A DNA stretch of 64,000 nucleotides from Cantharellus purpuraceus (GCA_025174535.1 JALBUN010000032.1:62001-126000), one strand, 5' to 3'. Numbered from the stretch's first letter, positions 1 through 12,798 are shown. Program-made: numbers and translations. Notes: generated by a model not told the origin, from the letters alone.

Positions 1-23
1 CTGTAGCTAGGTGCTTTGGAAAT

Positions 24-470
24 ATGTTGCCAACAGCATGCGCATTTATGAATTTTTTGAGGTCTGATTCAGTATACGTGGCACGTCATATATGGGGAAA
101 CATAGCAAATGAGGTGTCGTGGAAGCTATGTAGAACGCCTAATCTTTCATCCGTTTCAGTGCTAAACAGTACAATACACCTATTCACCTGTATGATGTCA
201 CGTCCGTTCGAGTAAATCATCAAGATGACGAACTGTAGAGAAAGTCTGTGGAGTCTGTGAGTCTAGCATCAGCTATACCAACAGAGAACAATGACCGTAT
301 GAGCGCCCGCGTGAGGGTTGCCGAGCGCAGATGCGATCCTGTTCATGTTGGTGACAAATTTAGCCGCTATATTGCATCCTGAAGCTCGTGATATATCAGC
401 ATGGCATCGCAAATTTGAAAGACGATTCATGGAAGGTGCAGGAACTGGTGCTAGCTGAGGGCGTAGCGTG
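24..470. repeat. Direct repeat, copy 1 of a diverged pair
   Basis: The stretch from about 27 to 470 is repeated at about 803-1180 in the same orientation, with substitutions and small indels; shared blocks include TCAGTATACGTGGCACGTCA and AGCTATACCAACAGAGAACA. Neither copy has an open frame I can attach to a family, so this reads as an old tandem duplication of non-coding or decayed sequence. Confidence 0.6.
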
Positions 471-799
471 GTTCAGATCAACTCTGCCTCCGTACCTTCC
501 TCATCAGCATTCCACCTCCCCTTTGAAAGCACAGCTAGCGGCTATGTTCGGACAGGGATAATTATCGGTGCTTGCTCGACAGGCGAGGCAAGATGAGACA
601 AAGCCGGAAAGAGTGACAAGAGTGACGCCACGACAATCCAAAGTTCGTTCGGTGAGTGGATCGAGGGATTGACTCTGTCCCCCTAACCACTCCCCGGCTC
701 GAATGTCTGTCAGGATAGCTGGGACGAGAAACGAAAGACTGCATTATCGGGCCTGAGCCGCATCTACTATGGCGTTTGTCTGTAGTCAAATTCTTTGCC

Positions 800-1185
800 A
801 CTATGTTGACAATAGCATGTGCATCTATGAATTGAAGTCTGATTCAGTATACGTGGCACGTCAGATATGGGGGAACACACTAAGTGAGGTGTCGTGGTAC
901 AAGAGGCTAATGTGATATTGCAAACTGTAGAGAAAGTCAGTGATGACTGTGACTCTAGCATAAGCTATACCAACAGAGAACAGCGGCTGTATGAGCGCAC
1001 GCGCGAGGGTCGCCGAACTCAGATGCGATCCCCTGGCTCCTAGGAATGATCTTCGGGGTTCGCAGAGAAAATTCAGCCTTTATATGGACATTCTGAATTC
1101 TGTGATATATCAGCAGAAGCATTATATTGAAAGATGATTATGGAAGCGGCAGGAGCTGGTGTTAGCTGAGGGCACAGCTTGATTC
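800..1185. repeat. Direct repeat, copy 2 of a diverged pair
   Basis: Second copy of the duplication beginning at 24, about 775 bp downstream. It has lost roughly 50 bp relative to copy 1. The interval between the copies (471-799) and the stretch 1186-1470, which is presumably 3' flank of the minus-strand gene that ends at 1471, show no gene I can support. Confidence 0.6.
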
Positions 1186-1470
1186 CAATTATTACCAAAG
1201 CTTTACCCCCAGTGAGAAATGACAGGGATGAGGTCGGACGACGTCTGAGTTGGTCGATATCTGATGAGCTCAGATGGCTCTAATAAAAAGGAGACTATCT
1301 CCTATTGAATAAATGACTGTATCGTATGCAATATGATTCAATCGGACACATAGTAGGACGAGGTCTGATATCATATGAGCATATATGAAGAACATAAATC
1401 TGATCTATTCGGATCCCATCGGAAATACACATCTAAACCCTTATAATTACATACAGAGCTGTAAGCAACA

Positions 1471-4400
1471 TTACAAGGTCGTCAAAATACCAAATTCCTG
1501 CAAGCAATACAGCAACTGTTCTCGCTGACGAGGAGAAATATCTTTCGCAAAAGACTGAACAAATCCATGGATAGCACCAATCTCTGAAATGATATCCCTA
1601 AAAATACCTAGGAAGAAGTAACTCATCAGACCAGTAGATGCAGAAATGCCAACATACTATGATGATCTATCAAAACACCGAGGATAGATGTTCCACATGC
1701 TTGAAATTCAACGTCTATATGATCAAGGCTGGCGAAAGCATAAAAAACGACGTTCAGAATGGCCGCCGAAAATTGATCCGTGCAAAAAGAGGAATTGATG
1801 TGGGACTGGGTGGCAAGTACACCAAAAAGGCGAGCGGCGGAGGCTGAGACGGTGCTATTTTTGCATTTCAGAACAGTCAGAAGATCTGAGGCGGTAAGTT
1901 TATCAGGAAGGCCTGCAAGTGCTGAATGCAAAACATCAGCAATGGTACTATATTTGAGGAGAATTACCCGACCGTCACCAGGCAGCTCGGCCAGCAAGTC
2001 CATGGCACTCGACTGGGCGAATGGAGAATCGGTCTTAAATAACGACGTTAAGGACGAAAGCAGAGTATCCAGGAATTGGTCTGCAGGAAAGTCTAAACAT
2101 CGACTTTGTTCAGCCAGTTTACGAATTGCATTTGTAGCAGCCGACCGGACAGTTGAATCACGGTCCTTGAGCAATTCGACAATATGAGGAACGGCGCCCT
2201 TGATCGTGTCGTAGAATGAGGCTATATACAGACATAAGCTCGTCAGGAGCCGTGGTAAGCACCATCACATACATTGCTCAGCTAGTTTTCCAATTGTAGT
2301 TGCACCGGCCAATCGGACAGACACGCCACTGTCCTTGAGCAACTCGATGATCTGAGGAACGAAACCCTTGATCGTCTCGTAAAATGCGGCTAGATACGGA
2401 CATAAGCTCGTCAAAGAGCGCGGTGAGCGCCATCACATACGTTGCTCAGCTAGTTTTCCAACTGTAGTTGCACTAGTTGATTTGGTGTCCCAATACTCAC
2501 CCTTGAGCAACTCAATGATCTGAGGAATGGCACTCTTGATCATTTTATGGAATGCGGCTAGACACGAATATAAGCTCATCAGGATCATAGTGAGAACCAT
2601 GACATACGTTGCTCAGCTAGTTTTCCAATTGCACTTGCACTGGCCAATCGGACATGCACGGCACTGTCCTTGGGCAAGTCAATGATCTGAGGAACGGCGC
2701 CCTTGATCGTCTCGTGGAATACAGCTAGATACGACATTAGCTTGTAAAAGACTATGGTGAGCACCATCACATACGTTGCTCAACCAGTTTACCAATTACT
2801 GCAGCCAATTGGTCACGCGAGTTGCTGTCCTTGAGCAATTCGACGATGTGAAGAAAGGCACCTTTGATAGTCTCATGGAATACAGCTAGACACAGACATA
2901 AGCTCGTCATAGAATGCGGTAAGTATTATCACATACGTTGCTCAGCCAGTTTACCAATTGCAGTTTGAGCGGCTAGTTGGACTTGCCAGTCGCTGTCTTT
3001 GAGCAACTCGATGATCTGAGGAACAGAATCCTTGGTCGTCTCGTGGAATGCGGCTAGATATGAATATCAGTCTCGTTGTCACTAAACTGTATTTGGCCCA
3101 TGTACTCATAGCTACTGTGGCACTGTACCTCAGTTCTGACAGCTGAGATTGGAGCTGTGCAATAATCTGTGTTGAGAAGTGGGGAATAAGGTCTGTGATT
3201 TTGCGGACTGCAGATGTGATGTGTTAGTATGAGAGGGCAAATTGTGGATTACATACTGTAGCAAACCAATAAGGAGAGGCATTGGATCCCATTGTAACGA
3301 AGTTCGCAGTTGTTGCCATTGGCATTTAAGCAGGCGGCCAGTATTGGATTACTATATGAACTCCCTTGCGACACAACACCGTGAGAGGGTCAATGTACTA
3401 ACAATGGGAACTTACCACGAGCATCTATGTGTGATTGTGATGAACTTCTAGGAACCACCGATAAAGAGGAGGATTGGGCGAGAAATGCTGATAGACCATG
3501 TCCCAGCCAAGTTACTGGATCGGCTACATTGTGCATGAGCAAGGACAAAACGATGATTTTACGAACAGGAAAAGCCCACTTCGTTGAGCAATTGATCTTA
3601 ATACAATGACAGCTGCATTCACGACAGCAGTATTTTCATGGACAATCTAGGCATGCAAATTGACCATATCTGTCTTGAGCTGTGAGTAAATGTCCACTAA
3701 ATTATTTTTAGTGACGTGAAAGTCCCAGGAACAAAAAGGATCTTTTACTTTGGCCGGCGAAAATGCCGAGTGCCTTTGTAGCAGCGGACCGGACATCCTG
3801 GTTACTGTCCTTGAGTAATTCAATGACCTGATGAATAGCACTCTTAATTGCCTCATGGAATGCGGCTAAACACAGACATAAGTTCGTCAGAGGGCGTGGT
3901 GAGCATCATCACATACACTTCTCAGCCAGTGTGCACACTGTACTTGCACTAGCCGACCGGACAGACCAGTCATTGTCCTTGAGCAACTCAATGATCTGAG
4001 GAATGGAACCTTTGACCGTCTCATGGAATGCGGCTAGACACGGACATAAGCTTGTCAAAGACCATGGTGAGCACCATCACATACGTTGCTCGGCTGGTTT
4101 CCCAAATATAGTTGCACCGGTCGATCGGACATGCATGTTGCTGTCCCTGAGCCACTCAATGATCTGAGGAATGACATCTTCTATGCTGCCACGGAATGGG
4201 GCTAGAAATGGAAATTGATTTGTCGAAGAGCGTGGCAAACGGCAAGACGTACGTTGCTCAGCCAGTGTCCCAATTACATGTGCACCAGCCAATCTGACCT
4301 CCAAGTCCTGGTCCTTGAGCAACTCGATGATCTGAGGGATGGTACTCTGGATCGTCTCGTGGGGTAGAGCTAGATACAGACATAAGCTCGCAAAGACCAT

Positions 4401-7400
4401 GGTGAGCACAATCACATACGTTGCTCAGCTAGTTTCCCGATTGCAGTTGCACCCCCCAATCGGACACGCGAGTTACTGTCCTTGAGCAATTTGACGATGT
4501 GAAGAAAGGCACCCTTGATCGTCTCATGGAATACGGCTAGACACAGACATAATCTTGTCAAAGAGTGTGGTGAGCACTACCACATACGTTGCTCAGCCAG
4601 TTTACCAATTGCAGTTTGAGCGGCTAGTTGGACTTTCCAGTCTCTGTCCTTGAGCAACTCGATGATCTGAGGAACAGAACCCTTGATCGTCTCGTGGAAT
4701 GCGGCTAGATATGGACATAAGCTCGTAAAAGCCATGGTGAGCATCCTCACATACACTTCTCAGCCAGACTGCCCAGTGCACTTGCACTAGCTGATTGGAC
4801 GTGCCAGTCCTCACCCTCGAGCGACTCGATGATCTGAGGAACGGCACTCTTGATCGTCTCATGAAATGCGGCTAGACACGGACATAAGCTCGTCAAAGAG
4901 CGCGGTGAGCGCCATCACATACACTTCTCAGCTAGCGTGCACACTGCACGTGTACTAGCTGATCGGACATACACGTCATCGTCCTTGAGCAACTCGATGA
5001 CCTGAGGAATGGCACTCTTGATCGTGTCATAGAATGCGGCTAGATACGGAACTAAGCTCATCAAAGATCATGTGAGAACGGTCACATACGTTGCTCAGCT
5101 AGTTTCCCAATTGCAGTTGTATCGGCCGATCGGACATATGGGTCACTATCCTTGAGTCACTCAATGATCTGAGGAATGACACCCTTGATCTTGCTGTGGA
5201 ATGTAGCTAGACACAGACATAAGCTTGTCAAAGAGTGGTGAGCACCATCACATACGTTGCTCAGCCAGTTTATCAAATGCTGTTTCAGCGGCCGATCTGA
5301 CAACCCACGTTACTGTTCTTGAGCAATTCTATCATCTGTGGAATGGCACCCTTAATGGCTTCATAGAATGTGGCTAGAAATGGATATTGACCTTGTCGAA
5401 GAGCATGGCAAACAGCATCACGCACGTTGCTCAGTCATTTTCCTAATCACATTTGCACCAGCGAGTCTGCCATGCCCATACTGGTCCTTGAGCGACTCGA
5501 TGATCTGAGGAATAGCACCATTGATCGCCTCGTGGAATATTCCTGGACATAGACATTAGTTTCATCAAAGAGCATGATGGGCGCAATCACATACGTTGCT
5601 CAGCTAGTTTGTCCAATGCACTTGCACCAGCCGATTGGACATCCCAGTCACTGTCCTTCAGCAACTCAACGATCTGAGGAACAGCACTTTTGATCGCATC
5701 TTGAAATTGACCTGGCATTGCTTTCAGTTTCCATTGCTCATTTAGCTCATGGTTTCCATGGCACACCATAATTCCCCAGTTTTGTGAGTCCGAGTGAAGC
5801 TGCGTCACGGATGTCAGCATCCCCGTCTTTGAACAACGCACAAAGCTTTGCTATTGTATCCTGTTCATTTTTGGTCGACGAAGCCACGCTGTTATCCATG
5901 ACACCTCTGTTGTTGCTAGTGACCAATGATCTGAATTGCCGCGAGGGGTTCCCAATTTTCACGAGTAAAGAGAGTAAAACCGTGCCTGTTCTTTGTAAGC
6001 GATAGCCTCCTCTTTCGATACTGCAAGTTGCCGCATCCATCAACTTCTTCACCAAATTTGCAGCTGACCCGGTTCGACACATCGAGTTCAAGCTCCTCTT
6101 CGTTTGTTCCCAGTCTTCATGATGATCATCTTTTTCCGCCGCGAGTAGGATTTCTGTTCGCACACAAAATGCCAGCGGCTGCAGGCACGGCTGCAAATTA
6201 TCCCACCGGTGCAATTGTTTTCCGAGTCCCAACAATTCGAGACATGGCTTAGGGTCTGTCTTCGCAACTGAGAGCAGAGCATAAAGACAAGCTTCAACTT
6301 GATTGATATTATCTGTCGTCATTTGGAGATCCGGTGAAAACTTGAAGCATCGGGAGAACCTCTCGCAAAGTACTGACACAACTCCAGACTCGGCAACCGT
6401 GTCTCCCCACGCGTCGAAGTGTGTCGAAGGCATACCTGCTACAACTCTGACGGCCTCTTCAATATTAGCCTCTACAGTAGAGTTTGTGATGATCCAAGAC
6501 AGGATAGTCACTTCGAGTTCTATTTGTCCTGGCTGACGGCAAAGATCCACAATGGCGTCCCAAACTGACAAATGCTGGCTAGAGTTCGGCTTTCCTATCC
6601 TGTAAGAAGAAGCACGATTTTTCTTGTATCGTGCATTTCCTGCCATCCCCGGTATAAAGTCAGACATCGTTGTCTGAAATGGGCATCCAGGGGAAAACCA
6701 CGGTAAGACGGTCCCCAAAAGATAGATAGCTGCAGTGAAGACGATCAAGAGAAGAATGGTATAACCAATTCCACTGCTGTTATCCAAGATGAATAAGACG
6801 AGCCCTGGAAAGAACAGGAAGAGGGCAAGCTGGATCAGGAACGGGATGCCATTGATGACCGCACTGAAGTGCCATTTGTAAGCCCCAATGGCGCGAAGAT
6901 GACGCTCACAAGCATCGCTGGAAGACACCCCTGGAGATGCCGGTGCGTATTTTGCAAGCCAACCTTTGGCGAGCACTCCGGCAAGAGCACCGATGAGGGT
7001 AGACGTCAAACTGGCAAACCACAGATAGTTCACATACAAGGACGACGTGGATGGATGGAAAGAAGACGTGGATACATTTGCATCGTTCCGAAGAGTAGAG
7101 AGGATTTCCTGTAGCAATAGACTTTGTGGATCTGCCTGCAATTGCTTCCGGCTTTCGATAAGGAATGCAGCCAGAATTCCAGCCAACAGACCGGCCTAAG
7201 GCACATCAGACTTGGACTTTGTGCAGATGAAAAATTGCACCCACGAATACCAAAAGAGAGTCAAGGCCATTCTGCCATAGTAACACCAATTCTTTGTCTT
7301 CAGCCTCCGTTTCTTTTAAATAGAGTGACCAGATGCGTGCGTCAGAACGATAGTATGAGGCATATGGACTGTTACTGATTCCTGCCTGATCAGACTCGGA

Positions 7401-7779
7401 GGCGGTGGTAATGACATCCTTGGGTGGAGGTTTATGGGTGCCTATACATATTCAACAACAGTGTCAGGTCATGAGGCCACAATCAGCACCAACCTTCAGG
7501 GTTATGCTTCTGGGTCTCAGCCTAACGACCAACACGATTGAGTATAGGCAATCGGATATGTACCGCAGGGCTACAGACCTTCTCTCGCTCAGAGGTGCAT
7601 GGAGAAAAGTGTATGCCTAATGTCAGGGGATGCAACCAGGATCGGTATGGTAGACCGCCAGGATTGTGTTTCTGGGATTCGGCCTCTGGCAAGTCAGACG
7701 CGTGCTAATAGCCAATACCAGTGAATATCAGCCATAGGGTGTGTGCTGAAATGCTACATACCTTCACTTGTTCAGACAT
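1471..7779 (-). CDS. DUF6535 membrane domain fused to a multi-exon HEAT-repeat array
   Basis: Read on the minus strand. Exon 1 is tiny (7779-7762, six residues, donor GTATGT); exon 2 is about 7418-7245; exon 3 runs 7195-5767; then come about 18 short HEAT exons and a last exon ending with TAA at 1471-1473. Exons 2-3 match the Agaricomycete DUF6535 domain: the DSLLVF/AGLLAGILAAFLIES core is split by the intron at 7244-7196, followed by a YVNYLWFASL helix and two further hydrophobic helices. After a soluble linker of about 250 residues, each HEAT exon encodes about 40 residues with PQIIELLKD and KLAEQR motifs. The C-terminal exon (about 2221-1672) is longer and uses a 50-bp intron before the final exon. 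Many junctions are canonical and the ends are coherent, so the gene may be functional, but I have not verified every exon phase across 3.05-3.78 kb. DUF6535 function is unknown; HEAT arrays usually bind proteins. A decayed duplicate of the first-exon region lies near 7596. Confidence 0.8.
2271..5710 (-). repeat. Tandem exon-intron HEAT modules, period about 167 bp
   Basis: Exon 3' ends (the codons for AEQR followed by a GTATGT-type donor) fall near 2271, 2441, 2607, 2775, 2937, 3917, 4084, 4250, 4419, 4588, 4755, 4923, 5089, 5256, 5427 and 5595. Steps are 162-171 bp. Each module is one exon of about 118 bp plus one intron of about 50 bp, and the introns are as repetitive as the exons, with a recurring GACATAAGCTCGTC block on the plus strand. 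Amplification therefore copied genomic exon-intron units, not cDNA. Confidence 0.88.
3054..3780 (-). other. Non-HEAT interruption inside the HEAT array
   Basis: The 167-bp periodicity stops here for about 730 bp. On the minus strand there are two short exon-like stretches, about 3225-3125 (an amphipathic segment containing TDLIPHFSTQIIAQL, followed by a GTACAG donor) and about 3700-3645 (containing LVDIYSQLKTDMVNLHA), which could be coiled-coil exons of the same gene. I do not recognise either. The rest, about 3240-3640, holds no frame I trust. Confidence 0.45.
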
Positions 7780-8340
7780 GGACACCGAACCCTAAGATAA
7801 GGAGGCCGTGCACACCATGAGGCCTTGACGCCTGTATTTAAACTTTGAAGACGCGCCCGTCAATCGGCACTGCAGGAATACCGGACACTGAATCAGTGTT
7901 TTATACATTTTGAAAACCAGTGCCGAGAACACTTCAAATCAGACAGACAACAAGGCAGGCCCAATTAGATATAGTACAATCCCACCATGTAAGAGAGGAA
8001 CACCCCAAGGAGACAGCAAGTTAATATTCTCAGTCACGACTCCGGTCCCTAATATATGACAGCAACCAAGAGATCGGATCTCTCACACGTTTCACCCACT
8101 CCGTCGACAGTATCACCTTCATAAGCCGCGACTCGTAGCAGTGGGTGAAGTGTGCATTCTTTATGAGGTATATCGTTCACAGGGAGGTAATGGTTACGTC
8201 GCGTCACAGGTCACAGTGTCAATTCCCCTTCCGCTGGGAGACCAGCCTAAAAAAATTTAGCCAGTATGCCGGAAGCGCGGCTGAACTTAGGCACACGCGC
8301 CCGGTTCGAACCAGTTACAAACCAGTTGCTGTAGATCATC
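7780..8340. other. Intergenic stretch, no gene seen
   Basis: This interval separates the minus-strand DUF6535-HEAT gene from the plus-strand DUF89-like gene, so it should hold both promoters. I see no recognisable open frame. A GGTTCGAACC sequence near 8299 superficially resembles a tRNA B box but has no foldable tRNA around it. Confidence 0.5.
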
Positions 8341-10645
8341 CCTCCTACGTATAGACCTCCGTATCCACCTTATGATCCTACAGACAAGACCAGGTCTGTC
8401 ATACATAAAGTAACACTGTCTAATTCTTAGCAATGAACGCAACACCATATGGATTCAGTTTCAGGTGAAGGATATCAAAGTTTTCTGCACGATTATTTCA
8501 CTGTGATACAGTTACGAGACGGTGACCAGGAGATGGCCTATAATCCTAACAAGCATTATTGACAACATCTACCAAGAAAATATGGCACCTGCTTCCGGGG
8601 CTGTGGACGAAGCTCGTATCCGTGAGAAAGTTGCAGAAGGAAAGATAATAATTCAAACTCTGAGCAAACTGAAATACGAGATGGGCCGCGATCGAGAGTT
8701 AGAGTGAGCGAGGAGAGATTGTCTGCCAGACTCAATAACTGTCCTACTTGTCGAGCGGAATATTGCCAGATGATAGTGGTCCTAACATAAGGATATTCAA
8801 CTCGCTCCTTATTCACCTAGGAGATAAGGATTCGTGGTTCAGAGCTCCTTGGTTATACGCGGAGTATGTACAATCCTATATGCAAGCTTCCAGGGAACTA
8901 AAATGCCAACAGGTGCTATTTGTGAGCGAACCTTTACCCTCATTATACGTATGAAAGTCCCATTGTCTCAGGTATCGCCTTATCCGCACATACTTCTCGC
9001 AGACTTTCTGTTGGCGAAACTACGATCCCTTTCGAACCCAGAAAGAGCAAACGTTTAGATCGAGCGCATCCGCCGTTTATCGTAAGCGTCATCTTTCGTG
9101 TGTACTGCGGTAGTATCTGGCACTAGTGTTCACTTCTTGTCATAGAGTTAGCCCACACGTTCGCGTAGCTCAACAGTGAGAAGCAGACACTCGTGTCAGA
9201 TACAACCAAGTTGGAAGTTCTGTTCTACGAGATGTTGCAAATGTGCCTATGGTACGTCATAAATGGACATAGTAAGCTCCCCTGACGCTTTAATTTCTTT
9301 CATCATATTTTAAAGGGGAAATGCAACCGTTCGCTTAGCTTCCTACTCCGTTTAAAACGAATGACACTGAATTCACAGGATCTCTCGTTATTGACAAATT
9401 TGACACATGAAGATATTCAGAAGCTTCAATCCATCGGAAGAGCGGCACAGCAAGAGCGTCAAGATTCCATCCTTTTAGACAACTCAGCTGCAGCTTGGAA
9501 ACAGTTGAGTAGTATCAAGGATGGCAAAGTAGACATCGTGCTTGATAATGGTGAGAGAGTGCGCTTTGTTACGAATCGTGTTAGTTGACAGCTACCGACA
9601 CCAAGCGGGTTTTGAGGTGCCTGAATCTCTCTCTGCCTGTCTCGTGTCCCAGATTTTTACAAAGCCACGATTTAGCTATTCACAGATCTTTCATTCGCTG
9701 ACTTCCTCATCACTTGTACACCTTATGTTTCTCGAGTGGTTTTCCAGTTATGTCCTCTTTCAAAAACGTGTTCTCTCTCCTGATACGCCATTAGTCCCAA
9801 GACCATTCCGTGGTTCGTCTCGGATGTTATTCCTGCCGATTTTCGCGCCATCTTTAGCCAACTACTCGATGACTCTTTCTTTGAGGATTATTCGCCTTCT
9901 CCTATCCAACGTGCCGAATTAGAGCTCCTTGCAAATCGTTAGCAAGAGCATCTAGCCTCTGGCCGTTTCTCGCTCTCTGTTTCCCCCGAGTCAGAGATCG
10001 GTGCATCGAACCCTTTGGTCAATTTTTGGACGTCACCATCTCCATTTGCAGTCATGGCATCCGAAGCTCCGGAATTGACGCGAGAGCTGAAGGGTAGTGC
10101 ACTGGTTATCTTTAAGGTGGAATTTCCTTTAGAGTCGAAGGTAATTTTGAGCTGACTTACATATTCAGGGGGATCTTAAGTGAGTTGTGCATACTCCACA
10201 ATTGCCATTCTGGCTTGAACTTCGTGCTGAACCTACACTATCAGCTATCGCAAGTATGTCCTCCAGTGATGGTGCCCTTCTTCATGATCTAATAGGTTAC
10301 CAGGCTTACGGCAGACGTCAAGTGGCCGCCTTCAACACCATTTTCAACAGCTTTGGGTCTGTAATAATACCCCACATGAATCTTGAGTCCAGTGATCTGA
10401 ATATCTTGCTCTCACCATCCGTAGGGCCTCTGGCAGGGTTATTCCCCATACTATCCCTTCGTACGTTAAAGGCGGATGTCGCCGTTGGCTTGACGAGGAC
10501 CATGCGGAGGCCCTGGATGTCGAGGATCCCAAGTGGAGGGTCAATGGAAAGTAAGTCCCATTTCTGATTTGGCGACTGAATCTGGATGAGACTTATTTGG
10601 TTTGATAGGTATGCGCTTATCTCCTTTGTCCCAGAGTCGTCTTGA
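8341..10645 (+). pseudogene. DUF89 / ARMT1-like protein gene, disrupted
   Basis: Fifteen exons can be traced: about 8345-8393, 8512-8703, 8756-8863, 8913-8921, 8972-9081, 9146-9251, 9316-9328, 9379-9550, 9606-9616, 9676-9746, 9795-10116, 10169-10179, 10304-10356, 10425-10550 and 10609-10645. Spliced, they follow the DUF89 (damage-control phosphatase / protein-glutamate methyltransferase) family end to end: the early ISKLKYEMGRD-type segment appears as LSKLKYEMGRD, then WFRAPWLYAE, DLSLLTNLTHEDIQ, the metal-site DNAGFE motif formed across the 11-nt exon 9, a PWFVSDVIPADF segment, GPLAGLFPILSLRTLKADV, and a final YALISF tail with TGA at 10643-10645. Disruptions: in-frame TAG at 9166-9168 and at 9940-9942 (the latter in place of an expected Trp), a one-base frameshift near 10494 in exon 14, and no in-frame ATG upstream of exon 1. 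Family members act on phosphorylated metabolites or carboxyl groups in the cytosol. I am confident of the family and fairly confident that this copy is dead. Confidence 0.85.
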
Positions 10646-12798
10646 ACACTGAGCTCTTCAACTCCCGGACATGGTCGCGACGAACTCGCCTAGAAATCCC
10701 TTCACTTATGATTTCTTGTTTGAATGCATCACCATCATGGCGGTCTCAGGTCAAGTGGGCAAGATCGAGAATGCAAAAGTATCTTGATCGTATTGTCGTA
10801 TCACTGTTGTGTACTTATGTGGTTGCATTTATGTGGATGCAAGAGTCTCCGAAAGCTTATAGACGTGGACCACAAACCCTGGATCAAGTAAGATGGAGCA
10901 GATGAGAGGGAGAGAGGTGAAGCAAGGCGCGAGCGATCACTTTGACGACTTCCAACCAACCGTTTAAGATGTCCCTGCATGAATAAAGTCCTTTCTTGCT
11001 ATAAATGACACCAGTGCGGCTACACTCTCACTGGGCCTGGTTGCAGCAGACTGGGTGTGAATTGACTAAACTGCGCTTTTAACGAGTTTCGTCAATGTCT
11101 TCTCTTCGCAAGATAAAGTAGGCATGTGCGGGACTTAGACAGACTGCATTTGCAGATCTGCGTGCGGGCAAGGCTTGGTGCATATGCGTTGACTGTGATG
11201 CTGCTATGCCAGCAATCAAGAAAGTCCGGAAGAAAGGGGGGGATGCAATATACCTGTCGACTATGTCAAGCTCGTCTTTTGCCTACGCAATACGGACGCC
11301 AGTTTGCAGCTGCTATGCAAGACGAATTATAAGAGAATCGTACGCACTAATGAGGCTTTACATTACCTCATTTGGCAGCAATGAATGCCTTGATACCAGA
11401 ATTATTTGATCACTTTCACGGTGATTGGGCATGCACAAACCAATGATATACCCGCTGCGAGCCTGCTGTGTCATTTGAATGGCAGTAGCCTTGGAGGTGA
11501 AAAGTGCACTAGGATCCCTATATCCCCCTATGCATGCAGACCAAATTTGAGCCTCTAGGCCTGCTAATTTGTGTACGAATTAGTCGGTTTTTGACCCCAG
11601 AGCCAGATAGAATTGTCAGTCAAAGTGAACTTCTAGAGATTTAATTTGATATTAGAACTCCAGGGCCGTCTGAATCTTGTTGTGCCCTACTCCCACAATC
11701 CTAATATTTCTATCATGTTCACGACGAGGGCGGCGTTTGAAGGCAAGAGGTATGTTGCTTTCATCAACGCAACAAAGCGATTGTCTATGTATGCAGACTC
11801 CATGATAATTTGGCGTAAGCCAGAAACGTTACAGGCATGAAGGAGGCCGTTCAGCCTGAGTCCGGTACCAAGGACTACGATTACCCCAAGTCCTCCATAG
11901 TTCCTGTTGGAATCTCCGGATCCGTAGGCACAACCGCCTCTTCCGCGATGATTCACTTCCGACATGCTCATCAGCTTCCGAATTGCCAAACTCTCTATCA
12001 CAGCGTCGTGGGTGGGCGCATGGGAGGTTCCTAGAGTATCATTGGTAAGCCCCGGGAGGTGTTGGTAATATATCTGGCGGTTCATTGAGCACGGTGCATT
12101 CGAGACCACTATGTTGTACTCACACAATGATTGTGATGTCGCACCTATTCAAAAATGATCTATTAATATCAGTCATGATGCATTGATGGCTCGTCCAATT
12201 GCAGCTCCGATTACAATCACGAGCTCGATCAGCCTCAATGCTGCAAGCAACTATATTGGCTCGAAAACGAGAGATCCTGTTGTGAAGAAATCTGTGTATA
12301 TATGTTGAGATGGTGTTGCCCCGAACTGTTGTTGGTCGCCGTGTCCATGAAACTGCAAAAGCGCTGATCGTTACATTATGTGAGAACGGATGGTCAGCTT
12401 GGTCACCAGCGGATCTAGCCATGCCAGCGGGCGTCTCACCGCAGATTGGCACCCCGGCAAGCTGTGTCGCGCCTGCCGCCACACCTCTATTATTTGTCCT
12501 TCCGCGCTTCTTGTACGATAACAATCTGGGAGGCACCGCGTCATGCGTCAGGTATTAGTAGAAGATACTTGTTTCTATCTATTCTGCTGTATTTACCCTA
12601 ATCGCTTCCATACTTAGCCCAAGTAGCCCTAGCACTGGGAATGCATTGTGTAATCCTGTGTCTTCCTCATCATGATGCGTGGAGCGGATGTCGACCTCTG
12701 ATAATTATGGTCAACCTCAGACGAAAGGAAATATAAGCCTGGAAGGTTACAGTAGGGATCCAATAACTTCCTCCTGCAATTAATCTACCATCTCGAGA
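10646..12798. other. Long stretch without a supported gene
   Basis: Between the DUF89-like gene and the DUF6533 gene there are only isolated open stretches. A plus-strand reading near 10670-10800 and a 146-codon minus-strand frame at 11687-12127 look locally protein-like, and both strands of 12120-12560 are open, but none shows a family signature, a convincing start, or a coherent set of splice junctions. They may be relics of genes that once stood here. Confidence 0.5.

Noticed and set aside
8270..8320. Possible tRNA gene with a GGTTCGAACC B box
   Set aside because: No acceptor stem, anticodon arm or correctly spaced A box can be drawn.
8721..8775. A CPTCRAEYC stretch resembling the end of a RING finger
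   Set aside because: It lies inside an intron of the DUF89-like gene (8704-8755 and the next exon in another frame), with no upstream RING cysteines.
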